NCBI RefSeq assembly: GCF_007988945.1
Contig: NZ_BJVC01000001.1
Coordinates: 372,001 to 436,000 of the forward strand
DNA: 64,000 nucleotides
Source of the DNA: Swaminathania salitolerans
GTDB lineage: Bacteria; Pseudomonadota; Alphaproteobacteria; Acetobacterales; Acetobacteraceae
Direction of reading: 5' to 3'
Shown: one piece after another, positions 8,210-17,706 of the stretch
How positions within the stretch are numbered: the stretch's first letter is position 1
Layout of the letters: each line of letters begins with the position of its first letter
The notes under the pieces: model-generated
Seen by the model: only the letters and a program-made list of their open reading frames with translations
Databases searched by the model: none
Told to the model about the DNA's origin: nothing
Made by a program: the position numbers and the translations under genes

Positions 8210-9673
8210 ATGTTTCATGTCATGGCTTTGCAGCACGCAAGGCAAAATCCTCAATCCCTCGCTTTCGACAGTCTGGCGCAGGACTGGAGTTTCGCACGGC
8301 TGGAGCAGGATGTGCTCGCGGTTAGCCGTGCGCTGGAAAGGCTGCGAGAGGCCGAGCCGAGAATGGTCGGCATCCATTGCAGCAATCTCTACTGGCACTG
8401 GGTCCTGATTCTCTCCCTGGCGTCTCTGGGGCTTGCGAGTGCCTCTCTTCCGGAAAGTGCCAGCCCGTCCTTTCTCAGGGATGTCCAGCTTCTCCAGCCG
8501 GAGCTCGTGATCTCCTTCGGCGGTCTTTCGCTTCAGGACGTGCAGGTTCTCGTGATCGACGAAGCCTGGCTGGGGCGCATCGGCAAGATTTCCGGCCCTC
8601 CTGTCGAGGTCTCCCTTTCCTGTGACGCGATCTGCCGGTACGCGATCGCGTCCGGCACGGATGCCGAACGGGGCGTTCTGTCCATGACCTATCGTCAGGC
8701 AGAAACGGCCATCATGCATCTGATGCTCCAGGACCGCATCGTCGGAACCGGACCGGTGGAGCCGTCTCATGTGCTTTCGACCATAGGTCTGATTTCCCTG
8801 ACGGGCTTCATCATCGGCTGCAGTGCCCTGTGTTCGGGATCGCCGCTGAATTTCGTAAGCCATACCGATATCGGCATCCTGATCGCGCGCAGGGTGCCCA
8901 CCGTCGCCGTCGTGACGCCGGAGCATCTCGCCCATATCGTCGAGGTTCTCCCACCCGGAATGACGCCGCTCGAAACGCTCACACTGGTCGTGACGGGCGG
9001 GCGCCTGAACGATGCCCTGCGCGACAAGGCGCATGCCCGTCTCACAAGCGCGCTTTCCATCGTTTACGGTGCGGATGAATGCGGTGCCCTGGCACTTGGC
9101 AGGGCAGGGTCAATGCCGACCGACGATATGGTCGGCTCGGTCCTGCCCTGGGTGACGCTCCAGCTCGTCGATGCGACCGGAACGCAGGTCGCGCAGGGCG
9201 AGGAGGGCATCGTGCGGGTCAGCGGCACGGGGGTTCTTTCGGGCTATGTCGGTGCCAGCGAGAAACGGTCGCGTCATTTTTCCGGCGCGTGGTTCTATCC
9301 GGGCGATCGCGGCATTCTGGATCGGTCCAACATTCTGCGTATCACCGGACGTGTGGACGATCTCGTATCGCTTGGCGGCGACAAGTTCGATCTGGGGGTG
9401 ATCGACGATATCGCCCGGTCGATACTCGCAACCCGCGAGCTCGGGAGTTTTCTCGCAGTCGACGAGTCCGGGCGCACGCGGCTCAATATGGCGCTCGCCT
9501 CGGGGCGCGACTTCGATGGCGAGCAGCTGGCCCAGGCCTTGAGGGCGTTCTACCCATCGCTCCCACCGGTATGCGTGATGAAGACGGATTATATTCCGTG
9601 GTCGCTCGACGGACGTGTCGACCGGGAGCGCCTCGCAGGCGCTTTCTCGCGCGCCGCCGTCGTCATGCGCTGA
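8210..9673 (+). CDS. AMP-dependent ligase-like protein (ANL superfamily), degenerate catalytic motifs
   Basis: 487 residues from ATG 8210 (alternative ATG 8222). It has the overall ANL layout: a P-loop-like segment at about 143-160 (ASGTDAERGVLSMTYRQ), YGADECG near 285 (normally YGxTE), YPGDRG near 363, and the hinge ITGRVDDLVSLGGDKF at about 375-392. Two catalytic lysines are replaced. The P-loop PKG reads ERG and is one residue short, and the A10 motif reads DGRVDR with Arg469 where GK is expected. Family members adenylate a carboxylate and load it on CoA or a carrier protein. This one may be impaired, or may only bind an acyl group. It lies about 96 bp before the polyketide synthase on the same strand and could have supplied its starter unit. 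No substrate can be named. Confidence 0.72.
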   Translation: MFHVMALQHARQNPQSLAFDSLAQDWSFARLEQDVLAVSRALERLREAEPRMVGIHCSNLYWHWVLILSLASLGLASASLPESASPSFLRDVQLLQPELVISFGGLSLQDVQVLVIDEAWLGRIGKISGPPVEVSLSCDAICRYAIASGTDAERGVLSMTYRQAETAIMHLMLQDRIVGTGPVEPSHVLSTIGLISLTGFIIGCSALCSGSPLNFVSHTDIGILIARRVPTVAVVTPEHLAHIVEVLPPGMTPLETLTLVVTGGRLNDALRDKAHARLTSALSIVYGADECGALALGRAGSMPTDDMVGSVLPWVTLQLVDATGTQVAQGEEGIVRVSGTGVLSGYVGASEKRSRHFSGAWFYPGDRGILDRSNILRITGRVDDLVSLGGDKFDLGVIDDIARSILATRELGSFLAVDESGRTRLNMALASGRDFDGEQLAQALRAFYPSLPPVCVMKTDYIPWSLDGRVDRERLAGAFSRAAVVMR

Positions 9674-9769
9674 CGCAGCGCCGGTTCCGAAAAGCTGTCG
9701 TCCCCGGAGAACATGCGACGCGTGCCGCTTTTGCCTCGCTTCTACCAGATTTAGGGTTTGTCTCTCGTC

Positions 9770-12700
9770 ATGTCGCGCAAGAAAACTACAGATATTGCCA
9801 TTGTCGGTATTGGCTGCCGCCTCGCTCCGGATATCGGAAACGCCGCAGAGCTGTGGCGTTTCCTGTGCGCGGGAAACGAGGCCGTGACCGATATTCCCGA
9901 GGACCGCTGGAGCGTCAGCCGGTTCTATGCGGAGGATATCGAAGCGCCATCCAAGACCTATATGCGTCGCGGCAGCTTTCTCCGGCGCGATATTCACGCG
10001 TTCGAGCCGCTGTTTTTCGGGATCTCGCCGCGCGAGGCCCAGATCATGGATCCTCAACAGAAGCTCCTTCTCGAGGTGACATGGGAGGCCATGGAAAATG
10101 CCCGCATGGTACCGGCTTCGCTCTCGGGGGCCAGAACGGGGGTGTTCATCGGTATCTTTGCGGTCGACGCCCATGGGCATCACGCCAGTCCGTACAATCT
10201 CCCGATCATCCGCGATCACTTCGCTGCCACGGCGACCCCTTCGACGATGCTCTCGGCGCGTCTGGCGCATGTCTACGATTTCCAGGGGCCGTGCATGTCC
10301 ATCGACACGGCCTGTTCCTCGTCGCTCGTCGCGCTTCATCAGGCCTGTCGCAGTCTGAGCGAAGGGGAGACCGATGTCGCCGTGACCGGTGGCGTGAGCC
10401 TCATGTACTGCCCCCAGACATCCATCTTCATGTCGAAAGGCCATTTCATCGCGCGTGACGGGCGGTCCAAGAGTTTCAGCGCGGATGCCGATGGGTACGG
10501 CCGTGGCGAGGGCAGCGTCGTCTTCATCCTCAAGCGTCTGGAGGATGCCGAGCGTGACGGCGATACGATCCATGCGGTCGTGAGCGGAACGGGCGTCAAT
10601 CAGGACGGGCGCACGCAATTCCTGACATCGCCCGATGCAGGCGCGCAGTCGCGGCTCATGTCCGAGGTGCTCGAGGCCGCGCATATCGACCCGCGCGATG
10701 TGGATTATGTCGAGACCCATGGAACAGGAACCCCGGCGGGCGACCCGATCGAAACCTATGCCCTGTCCCGGTCCATCGCCCGATTCCGTGACGAACCGCT
10801 CGTCATCGGCGCGATCAAGGCCAATCTCGGACATACCGAGGCCGCCGCAGGCGCGCTCGGAACGCTCAAGGCCGCGCTTTGTCTGCGTCATCAGGCCGTA
10901 CCTCCGCAGCCGGCACTCGAAACCATCAACCCCTCCATAAAGATGGAGGAATGGAATCTCGAAATTCCACGCCGCGGGGTCCACGCGCTCGGTGGGGCGC
11001 GTCCTGCGCGTCATGCCGGCGTGAATTCCTTCGGCTATGGCGGGACGAATGCGATCGCCGTGCTGCGGCGTCACGAGGCAGCGGAGAAACCGCTAGTTTC
11101 CCCGCCCGAAGGGCGTCGTATCGACGGCAGGATCCCGGTCCTTCTGACGGCCTTCTCCAGACCGTCCCTGCCGATGATGGCGGCGGCCTGTCGCGAGATG
11201 CTGGCGGGCGATCGTCCTCCCGCTCTGGGCGATCTCGCCTTCAGCCTCGCCACGACCCGTACGCTTTTCCGGAACCGGTTGCTCGTCCTTGCAAAAGACG
11301 AAGTGGAACTCCGCGAGCGGCTCGGTGCCTTTCTGCAGGAGCAGCGCAGCGAAGGCGTGTATCAGGCGAGCATCGAGGCGCAGGACGGCAAGGGGATCGT
11401 GTTCGTCTATTCCGGTGTCGGGCCGCAATGGTGGGGGATGGGGCGCCATCTCCTGAAAGAGGCATCCGACGCGGTGCGCGATCTGGCGCGGCGTTGCGAC
11501 GCACGCTTCTCCAAGCTCGCCGGTTATTCCATCCTCGACGAGATCCTCCGCGAGGAGGCGCACAGCCGGATCGATGCGACCGAGATCCTCCAGCCAGCCA
11601 TTTTCGTCATCCAGATCCTGGTGACGGCCTATCTGGCCGAACAGGGGATCGTGCCCGACGCGGTGCTCGGTCACAGCATGGGAGAGGTCGCCGCGGCCTA
11701 TGTGGCCGGTGCGCTCGAGCTGGACGATGCCGTGACGGTCATCTTCCATCGTTCGCGCCTTCAGTCCGGGCTGAACGGCACCGGGCGGATGCTGGCGGTC
11801 GGTCTCTCCGCCGAGGCTGCCGAAGCACTGATCGAAGCCGAGGCGCCCGGTCTGTGCGTGGCGGCAATCAATGCGCCGAGCAGTTGCACGCTCGCGGGGC
11901 CTGAAGAGGCCATACGTGCCATGGCGGCGCATCTGGCGGGCAAGGGATTGTTCAACCGCATACTCAATGTCGATGTGCCGTTTCACAGCCCGGCCATGGA
12001 TCGCATCGAGTCGGCGCTGCACCAGGCCCTTGCCGGAATTGCCCCGGTGGCACCGTCGATACCCTTCTTCTCGACCGTGACCGGGGCCGCGCTCCCGCCG
12101 ACGCAGGCGCTCGATGCGGCATACTGGTTTGCCAATGCGCGTCAGGCGGTGCGTTTTGCCGGGGCGGTCGAGGCCGCTCTTGCAGAGGGATTCACGCAGT
12201 TCGTCGAAATAGCGCCGCATCCGGTGCTCGGACGCTCCATCAAGGCTGTGGGCGAGAAGAACCAGACGAAACTCGGCGTCATCGCGACGCTCAATCGTCA
12301 GGAAGAAGAAGCACGCTGCCTCCGGAATGCGGTGGCCCATATCATTCTCCAGACGGCGCGCCTCGACTGGCCCGCGATCACGGGCGGACAGCCGATCGAT
12401 CTGCCCGCCTATCGCTGGGCGCGCGAAGCCTGCTGGATCGAGAACGAGCGGGAAAGGCGGTTCCGTCTCGGAGGAGGGGGGCACCCGCTACTCGGATTCG
12501 GCGCGATGACGCCCGGCAAGGCCTGGATCGCCGATCTGACGGCGCTTTCCGTCCCCTGGCTCAAGGATCACTGCATCGACAACGTGGTCCTGCTTCCCGC
12601 ATCGGGCTTTATCGAGAGCGCGCTGGCTGTCGCCGGAGAAGTGGAAGGGCAGGCGGGCGTCATCCTCGAGAATTTCGAGATCCTGGCACCTCTGGTTGTC

Positions 12701-15700
12701 CAGCCGGGCGACAATCCGGTGCTCCAGCTCAGCTATGACGAAACGCGCGGTTCGTTGCGGTTCTTCAGCGCGCGCGAGGAATTCAGCGAGATGTGGATCG
12801 ATCACGGTCGGGTCGATATTCTCTCGGCTCTTCCCTGGGAGGCGCCCGCTCTGGATCGTGACGAGGCGACGCAATGGCTGTCGATGGGCGTCGATGGCGA
12901 CCGGCTTTACGAACGGATAAGACCGCAGGGATTCCATTACGGACCGCGCTTCCGGACCTTGCGGCGTCTGGCCGTGCAGGAGCAGGTTGCCTATGCGGAG
13001 CTGGCCCTGACGGAGGAAGAGAAGGATTCTGTCGAAACCTATCATCTCCATCCCGCTCTGCTCGACGGGGCCATGCATGCCCTGATCGCCCTGGTGCCGG
13101 AGCGCTTTGCGGATCACATGTATGTGCCGGTCGGTTTCGAGCGACTGAGTTTCTACGGCAAGGCCCCGGCAGAATTGCTCGTCAGGGTCGAGCTCCTCTC
13201 GGTCAGCCACGCTCAGATCGAGGCGTCGCTTCGGCTCTACACCCATGAAGGCATTCCGGTGGCCGAGATGCGTGCGCTTCGCCTTGCCGAAGTGCCCAGA
13301 TCGCGCGACGACGAAACGACCCGCGCAATCCAGCGGCGCGACTACTACACCAGATGGACGCAGACCGAGGCGGCCATTCTCTTCTCCGAGCCGAAAACCG
13401 TTTGTCTCGCAGGCGAGGCGGGGCCGGTCCGCAAGCGGCTGAAAGCCCTGCTGGAAGAAAACGGGGTGACCGTCGTGGTCCCGCCGGCACGTTCGTCCAT
13501 CACCCCCGAGACCCTGAAGCTCGAGCCGGGATCCGTGCCCGATGCCGTGGTCTATCTCGGCCTTTCGAAGGCGCAGGAGACGCAGGAGGCGCTCGCGGCG
13601 CGTATCGATGCGCTCGTTGCGTTCGGCGAGCGTCTTCATATCCCGCAATCCGATCCGGCACCCCGGCTGATCCTGGTGACCGAGGGCGCTCTTTTCCTCG
13701 ACCGGGAGGAGGCGCTTCTTCCGGCGCGCTGTGCCATACGCCCTGATAATGCGGCCCTTGCCGGTTTCTTCCAGGGGCTCGTCGATGAACGGCCGGAGTT
13801 CCGGGGCAAGATCATCGACGTGACGGATCTGGCCAGCCAGGGCGCTCTGGGCGCACTTGCTGCCGAAATCCTTCATGACGATGCGGAGACCGAGGTCGCC
13901 TTGTGCGATGACCGGCGTTTCGTGCCCCGTTTCGTTCCGGTCGAGGGACAGCCGGAACGAAGCCTGGAGCAACTCCCGTCCGGCTCGGGAATCAGGCTCG
14001 AAAAGAGCCGCACGGGAACCCTGGACGGTCTGCGTTACCGGGCCTTCGACGTGCGGCCTCCCGGGCGCGGCGAGATCACCATCCGTATCCTCGCGACCTC
14101 TCTCAATTTCAAGGACATGCTCAAGGGCATATCGGTCCTGCCCGAGAAATTCCTGCGCGATACCTATCACGGCACAGAAATGGGCATGGAGTGCTGTTTC
14201 GAGGTCGTGGCGGTCGGTCGCGGTGTGAAGCGGTTCAGGGTCGGCGAGCGCTATCTGACCTGTCATCCGGGGTGTTTTGCATCCCACATGACATTGCCGG
14301 TCAAGGGGTTCCGCGTCATGGCGCTCGACCTGTTCGAGACATCGGGACGGCCGGTCACCGTTGCCGAGGCAACTGGCCTGCCGATTGCGATCGCGACCGC
14401 GCTCTACACGCTGCACGATCTCGCCCGCCTGAAAAAAGGCGAGACGCTGCTCATTCATTCTGCTGCAGGCGGGGTCGGCCTCGCGGCGATCGAGATCGCC
14501 AGAATCATCGGCGCACGCGTCTTTGCGACCGCAGGCAACGAGGAAAAGCGGCAGATGCTGCTCGATCGCGGCTGCGAGGCGGTGTGGGATTCCCGCTCGC
14601 TGGCGTTTTACGAGGGGATTCTGGAGAAGACGGGCGACAAGGGCGTCGATGTGGTCCTCAACAGTCTGCCCGGCGAGATACAGAAACACAGCGTGGCGCT
14701 ACTGCGCAACGAAGGGCGTTTCGTCGAGATCGGCAAGAAGGACATCTGGGAAAAACGCGATCTCTCGCTGTTCGATTTCAACGGCAATGTGGCGTTCTAC
14801 AGCTTCGATCTCGACCTCATGATGGCACGGGATCATCGCAAGGCGACCGCGATATTCGAGCGTATTCCCCATCTTTCCAGACGGTTCGACACGGTCATCC
14901 TGCCTCATGTCGTCTATCCCGCAGCAGAGGTGCGGGACGCGTTCAAATTCATGTCGTCCTCGCGGCATATCGGCAAGATTCTCGTTTCCTACGAGGATCT
15001 CGCTGGCGTGCGCGCCCAGCGTCAGCCGGCCCGATCCGTGGATCCCGACGGTGCCTATCTGATTACCGGAGGGCAGGGCGGGCTCGGCCTCGCCACGGCT
15101 GAGTGGCTCATCGGGCAGGGCGCGCGCCATATCCATCTCATGGGGCGCGCACCGAGGAAGGAGGCCGATGCGAAGGCGCGGATTGCGGCGCTGAAGCGCA
15201 AGGGCGTGAAAATCGCCCTGCATTTCGGCGATGTCGCACAGGAGGCGGATGTCAGCCGCATTCTGTCAGCGATCCGCGATACGGGACGGGCGATCCGCGG
15301 TATATTCCACGCAGCCGGTGTTCTGGATGACCGGCTCGTCTCGAATTATACGGGGGAGAGCCTGCGTCGTGTGCTCGCACCCAAGGTCGAGGGAGGGCGA
15401 CTTCTCGATCGCCTCTCCCGACAGGACAGGCTCGATTACTTCGTGCTCTATTCCTCGATCGTCACCGTTACGGGCAATATCGGTCAGAGCAACTACCGCG
15501 CCGCCAATGCGTGGCTCGATGCCCTGGCGAGTGCAAGACGGCAGGAAGGGCTCGCGGCGCTTTCCGTCCAGTGGGGACCGATCGCCGGGACAGGTATGCT
15601 CGCGCAGGAGGAAAGCGTGGTGCAGTTTTTCGAGAAGGCCGGTTTCCGCCTGCAATCTGCCGGCGATGCCCTGTCCGATCTCAAGGCGCTTCTGGACCGG

Positions 15701-16123
15701 GATCGCGATACGGTGGCCAGTATGGCGATCGACTGGGAGACCTGCTTCGAGCATCACGGACAGATCGAACGGAATCCGAAATTCGCGCTCATACGCCGCG
15801 AGAAGACGATCAGGAACAGCTCCGCCCAGAAGCTCGCCCATCTCCAGACGCTGACGCCGGAGGAGCGGTACGACTTCATTCTGGACAACGTGAAAACGAT
15901 TCTGGGCAAGGTGCTCAGAATGGAGCCGGACAGTATCGATCCGGGCGCGCGACCGAACGAGCTTGGGGTCGATTCTCTTGCCGGGGTCGAGATCCAGACG
16001 GCGATCAAGACGGAATTCAACGTCGAGATCTCTCTTCTCGTCCTCTCCCGCAACGAGCCGATCCGCGAAATCGCGCGGAATGTCCTGCGTCAGATCAGCC
16101 TGAACACGATGGCCGCCATCTGA
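9770..16123 (+). CDS. Highly reducing type I polyketide synthase, KS-AT-DH-ER-KR-ACP
   Basis: 2117 residues from ATG 9770 (an in-frame TTG at 9758 is less likely). Domains in order: ketosynthase about 5-430 with DTACSSS (~177), THGTGT (~313) and KANLGHTE (~352); acyltransferase about 530-850 with GHSMGE (~633) and VPFHSP in the specificity region (extender uncertain); dehydratase about 905-1190, His in WLKDHCIDN (~934; the usual Gly of HxxxG is Asn) and a downstream HPALLDGA; a structural linker with no methyltransferase; enoylreductase about 1400-1715 with SAAGGVGLAA; ketoreductase about 1745-1930 with TGGQGGLG, the LDD marker of B-type stereochemistry and an active Ser/Tyr pair; ACP with GVDSL, Ser ~2069. 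All reductive domains are present, so a saturated, lipid-like chain made iteratively is expected. There is no thioesterase domain and no PPTase nearby. Confidence 0.93.
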   Translation: MSRKKTTDIAIVGIGCRLAPDIGNAAELWRFLCAGNEAVTDIPEDRWSVSRFYAEDIEAPSKTYMRRGSFLRRDIHAFEPLFFGISPREAQIMDPQQKLLLEVTWEAMENARMVPASLSGARTGVFIGIFAVDAHGHHASPYNLPIIRDHFAATATPSTMLSARLAHVYDFQGPCMSIDTACSSSLVALHQACRSLSEGETDVAVTGGVSLMYCPQTSIFMSKGHFIARDGRSKSFSADADGYGRGEGSVVFILKRLEDAERDGDTIHAVVSGTGVNQDGRTQFLTSPDAGAQSRLMSEVLEAAHIDPRDVDYVETHGTGTPAGDPIETYALSRSIARFRDEPLVIGAIKANLGHTEAAAGALGTLKAALCLRHQAVPPQPALETINPSIKMEEWNLEIPRRGVHALGGARPARHAGVNSFGYGGTNAIAVLRRHEAAEKPLVSPPEGRRIDGRIPVLLTAFSRPSLPMMAAACREMLAGDRPPALGDLAFSLATTRTLFRNRLLVLAKDEVELRERLGAFLQEQRSEGVYQASIEAQDGKGIVFVYSGVGPQWWGMGRHLLKEASDAVRDLARRCDARFSKLAGYSILDEILREEAHSRIDATEILQPAIFVIQILVTAYLAEQGIVPDAVLGHSMGEVAAAYVAGALELDDAVTVIFHRSRLQSGLNGTGRMLAVGLSAEAAEALIEAEAPGLCVAAINAPSSCTLAGPEEAIRAMAAHLAGKGLFNRILNVDVPFHSPAMDRIESALHQALAGIAPVAPSIPFFSTVTGAALPPTQALDAAYWFANARQAVRFAGAVEAALAEGFTQFVEIAPHPVLGRSIKAVGEKNQTKLGVIATLNRQEEEARCLRNAVAHIILQTARLDWPAITGGQPIDLPAYRWAREACWIENERERRFRLGGGGHPLLGFGAMTPGKAWIADLTALSVPWLKDHCIDNVVLLPASGFIESALAVAGEVEGQAGVILENFEILAPLVVQPGDNPVLQLSYDETRGSLRFFSAREEFSEMWIDHGRVDILSALPWEAPALDRDEATQWLSMGVDGDRLYERIRPQGFHYGPRFRTLRRLAVQEQVAYAELALTEEEKDSVETYHLHPALLDGAMHALIALVPERFADHMYVPVGFERLSFYGKAPAELLVRVELLSVSHAQIEASLRLYTHEGIPVAEMRALRLAEVPRSRDDETTRAIQRRDYYTRWTQTEAAILFSEPKTVCLAGEAGPVRKRLKALLEENGVTVVVPPARSSITPETLKLEPGSVPDAVVYLGLSKAQETQEALAARIDALVAFGERLHIPQSDPAPRLILVTEGALFLDREEALLPARCAIRPDNAALAGFFQGLVDERPEFRGKIIDVTDLASQGALGALAAEILHDDAETEVALCDDRRFVPRFVPVEGQPERSLEQLPSGSGIRLEKSRTGTLDGLRYRAFDVRPPGRGEITIRILATSLNFKDMLKGISVLPEKFLRDTYHGTEMGMECCFEVVAVGRGVKRFRVGERYLTCHPGCFASHMTLPVKGFRVMALDLFETSGRPVTVAEATGLPIAIATALYTLHDLARLKKGETLLIHSAAGGVGLAAIEIARIIGARVFATAGNEEKRQMLLDRGCEAVWDSRSLAFYEGILEKTGDKGVDVVLNSLPGEIQKHSVALLRNEGRFVEIGKKDIWEKRDLSLFDFNGNVAFYSFDLDLMMARDHRKATAIFERIPHLSRRFDTVILPHVVYPAAEVRDAFKFMSSSRHIGKILVSYEDLAGVRAQRQPARSVDPDGAYLITGGQGGLGLATAEWLIGQGARHIHLMGRAPRKEADAKARIAALKRKGVKIALHFGDVAQEADVSRILSAIRDTGRAIRGIFHAAGVLDDRLVSNYTGESLRRVLAPKVEGGRLLDRLSRQDRLDYFVLYSSIVTVTGNIGQSNYRAANAWLDALASARRQEGLAALSVQWGPIAGTGMLAQEESVVQFFEKAGFRLQSAGDALSDLKALLDRDRDTVASMAIDWETCFEHHGQIERNPKFALIRREKTIRNSSAQKLAHLQTLTPEERYDFILDNVKTILGKVLRMEPDSIDPGARPNELGVDSLAGVEIQTAIKTEFNVEISLLVLSRNEPIREIARNVLRQISLNTMAAI

Positions 16124-16135
16124 TCCGTTGCGTGT

Positions 16136-16190
16136 CCTTTCCCCTTCCGCAGGTCGGCGGATGGGGAAAGGCGGCGCCGTTCCCGGCGCC
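16136..16190. terminator. Two hairpins between convergent PKS and MFS genes
   Basis: The first stem is CCTTTCCCC (16136-16144) with GGGGAAAGG (16163-16171), with a further partly paired inner stem. A second short stem GGCGCCG/CGGCGCC (16173-16190) follows. They sit between the ends of two convergent genes, so a bidirectional terminator is likely, although no T-run follows. Confidence 0.5.
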
Positions 16191-16199
16191 GTATCGCTC

Positions 16200-17465
16200 T
16201 CAGTGTTCGGTTTCCATGGTCTCGCCCGGCAGTTCGGCGGGTCTGATCAGGGCAATCGCCCCGACCACCACGCTCGAGGCGATGACGAAAATCTGCGCGG
16301 AGGCGGACAGGCCGACCGTGCGGCCGAGCACGGGCACGAGCTTGCCGGCCAGTCCCTGGCCGAGCGACCCGATGGCATAGCTCAGCCCCATCCCGAAGCT
16401 GCGTGTATCGGAAGGAAAGCGCTTGGCGAGATAATGCGGCACGAGGGCGAAGACGCCCGATGCGGCCAGCCCCATGATCGCCGCCGAGACGAGAAGAACC
16501 GGATAGGCCTCGGCGCTCAGGAAGGGATAGATGGTCAGCACGACGACGGCGAGAGTGCCGAGGATCACGCGCAGATCCCCGAAACGGCTCGCCAGGGCAC
16601 CGCAGCCCAGCTTGCCCACGAGGGAACCGATGCAGAAACATCCGATGGGCCAGAAGATCAGAGCGGGCGTCAGATGGTGCACGCTCCGCAGGATGGTCGG
16701 ATAGAGGCTGTAGATGGCCGCTTTCTGGAACTCCAGGAACGACATCAGCGCGATGGCCTGGATCGCCGCGAGGGTCAGCACGAATTTCGCATGCGGAGCC
16801 CGGTCGTCCTGGGGAGAAATGCGCTTTTTCTCCTGCGTCAGCGCCCAGACGGGGCTCTCCTTCACGCCCCAGCGGATAAAGAGCGCGAGAAGCGCGGGAG
16901 CGAGCCCGATAAAAAAGAGCAGGCGCCATGAATAATGGGGAAGGATGAGCGCCTGTGCTGCCGTCGCGGCCAGAAAGCCCAGCTCGTACCCCGACATCAT
17001 GATGGCAGACGCCATCGCCCGGCTGGAGGCAGGAACGCTCTCCATGAGCAAGGCGGCCGAGGCCGTCCATTCCCCTCCGAATCCGATCCCGAAAAGAAAC
17101 TGGATGACGATCAGGGAAACCAGACCGTGCGACAGACCGGTCGCCGCCGAGAAGAAGCCGAACCAGAGAACGCCGATCAGAAAGGCGAGCCGTCTGCCGT
17201 AACGATCGGCAAGCCATCCCCATCCGGTATTGCCGATGGCGCGGCCTATGCTCTGGGCGAGCAGGACCGTGCCCATGGCGCTCAGGGTGACCCCGAATTC
17301 ATGCGAGATATCGGGCAGGGTGAGAAGAAGCGCAGTCTGGTCGAACGCGTCGAGAAACCAGCCGAGGAACGCGGCGATCGTGACGCGCCAATAGGGGCGC
17401 AGGGCTATGAGGGGAGGGTAGGCAAGCGCCTTCGACAGGGCTGAGGGGCGGGCGGAGGCCGACAT
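16200..17465 (-). CDS. MFS transporter, metabolite:H+ symporter type
   Basis: About 421 residues. ATG 17465 (MSASARPSALS) is preferred because AAGGAC lies just upstream; the frame extends to a TTG at 17480. Twelve hydrophobic segments are recognisable. The first carries GWFLDAFDQTALLLTLPDIS, followed by the MFS signature GWLADRYGRR between segments 2 and 3, then a long central loop (EKKRISPQDDRAPHAK) between segments 6 and 7. The acidic FLDAFD motif in helix 1 is typical of the sialate/lactate (SHS) and aromatic-acid (AAHS) symporter families, which import organic acids with protons at the inner membrane. The substrate is not predictable. It is convergent with the polyketide synthase and divergent from the EAL-like gene, and may be unrelated to the polyketide. 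Confidence 0.82.
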   Translation of the reverse strand: MSASARPSALSKALAYPPLIALRPYWRVTIAAFLGWFLDAFDQTALLLTLPDISHEFGVTLSAMGTVLLAQSIGRAIGNTGWGWLADRYGRRLAFLIGVLWFGFFSAATGLSHGLVSLIVIQFLFGIGFGGEWTASAALLMESVPASSRAMASAIMMSGYELGFLAATAAQALILPHYSWRLLFFIGLAPALLALFIRWGVKESPVWALTQEKKRISPQDDRAPHAKFVLTLAAIQAIALMSFLEFQKAAIYSLYPTILRSVHHLTPALIFWPIGCFCIGSLVGKLGCGALASRFGDLRVILGTLAVVVLTIYPFLSAEAYPVLLVSAAIMGLAASGVFALVPHYLAKRFPSDTRSFGMGLSYAIGSLGQGLAGKLVPVLGRTVGLSASAQIFVIASSVVVGAIALIRPAELPGETMETEH

Positions 17466-17706
17466 GGTCTCGTCCTTCAACTGGGTGGAGGCGGAGGATT
17501 GGGGGAAGTAAAGCCTGATGCGATAGAATGTGGACAGGTTTCCTCCTCATTCTGGACCCTGTGACGGCTCGCGTCGAGTCCCGCGACGATACCGGAACGA
17601 AAAAGACACGATTAACCCGATGTTAGCCCGGGGCTGGTAGAGCTTGCCCCTCCAGACCGGGAGGACGGGGATTTTGCAGGAAGCAGAGGGATCCCCTCGA
17701 TTATCG

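Noticed and set aside
12488-14689. 733-residue minus-strand open frame within the PKS
   Set aside because: It lies antisense to the DH-ER part of the PKS, which has intact domain motifs.
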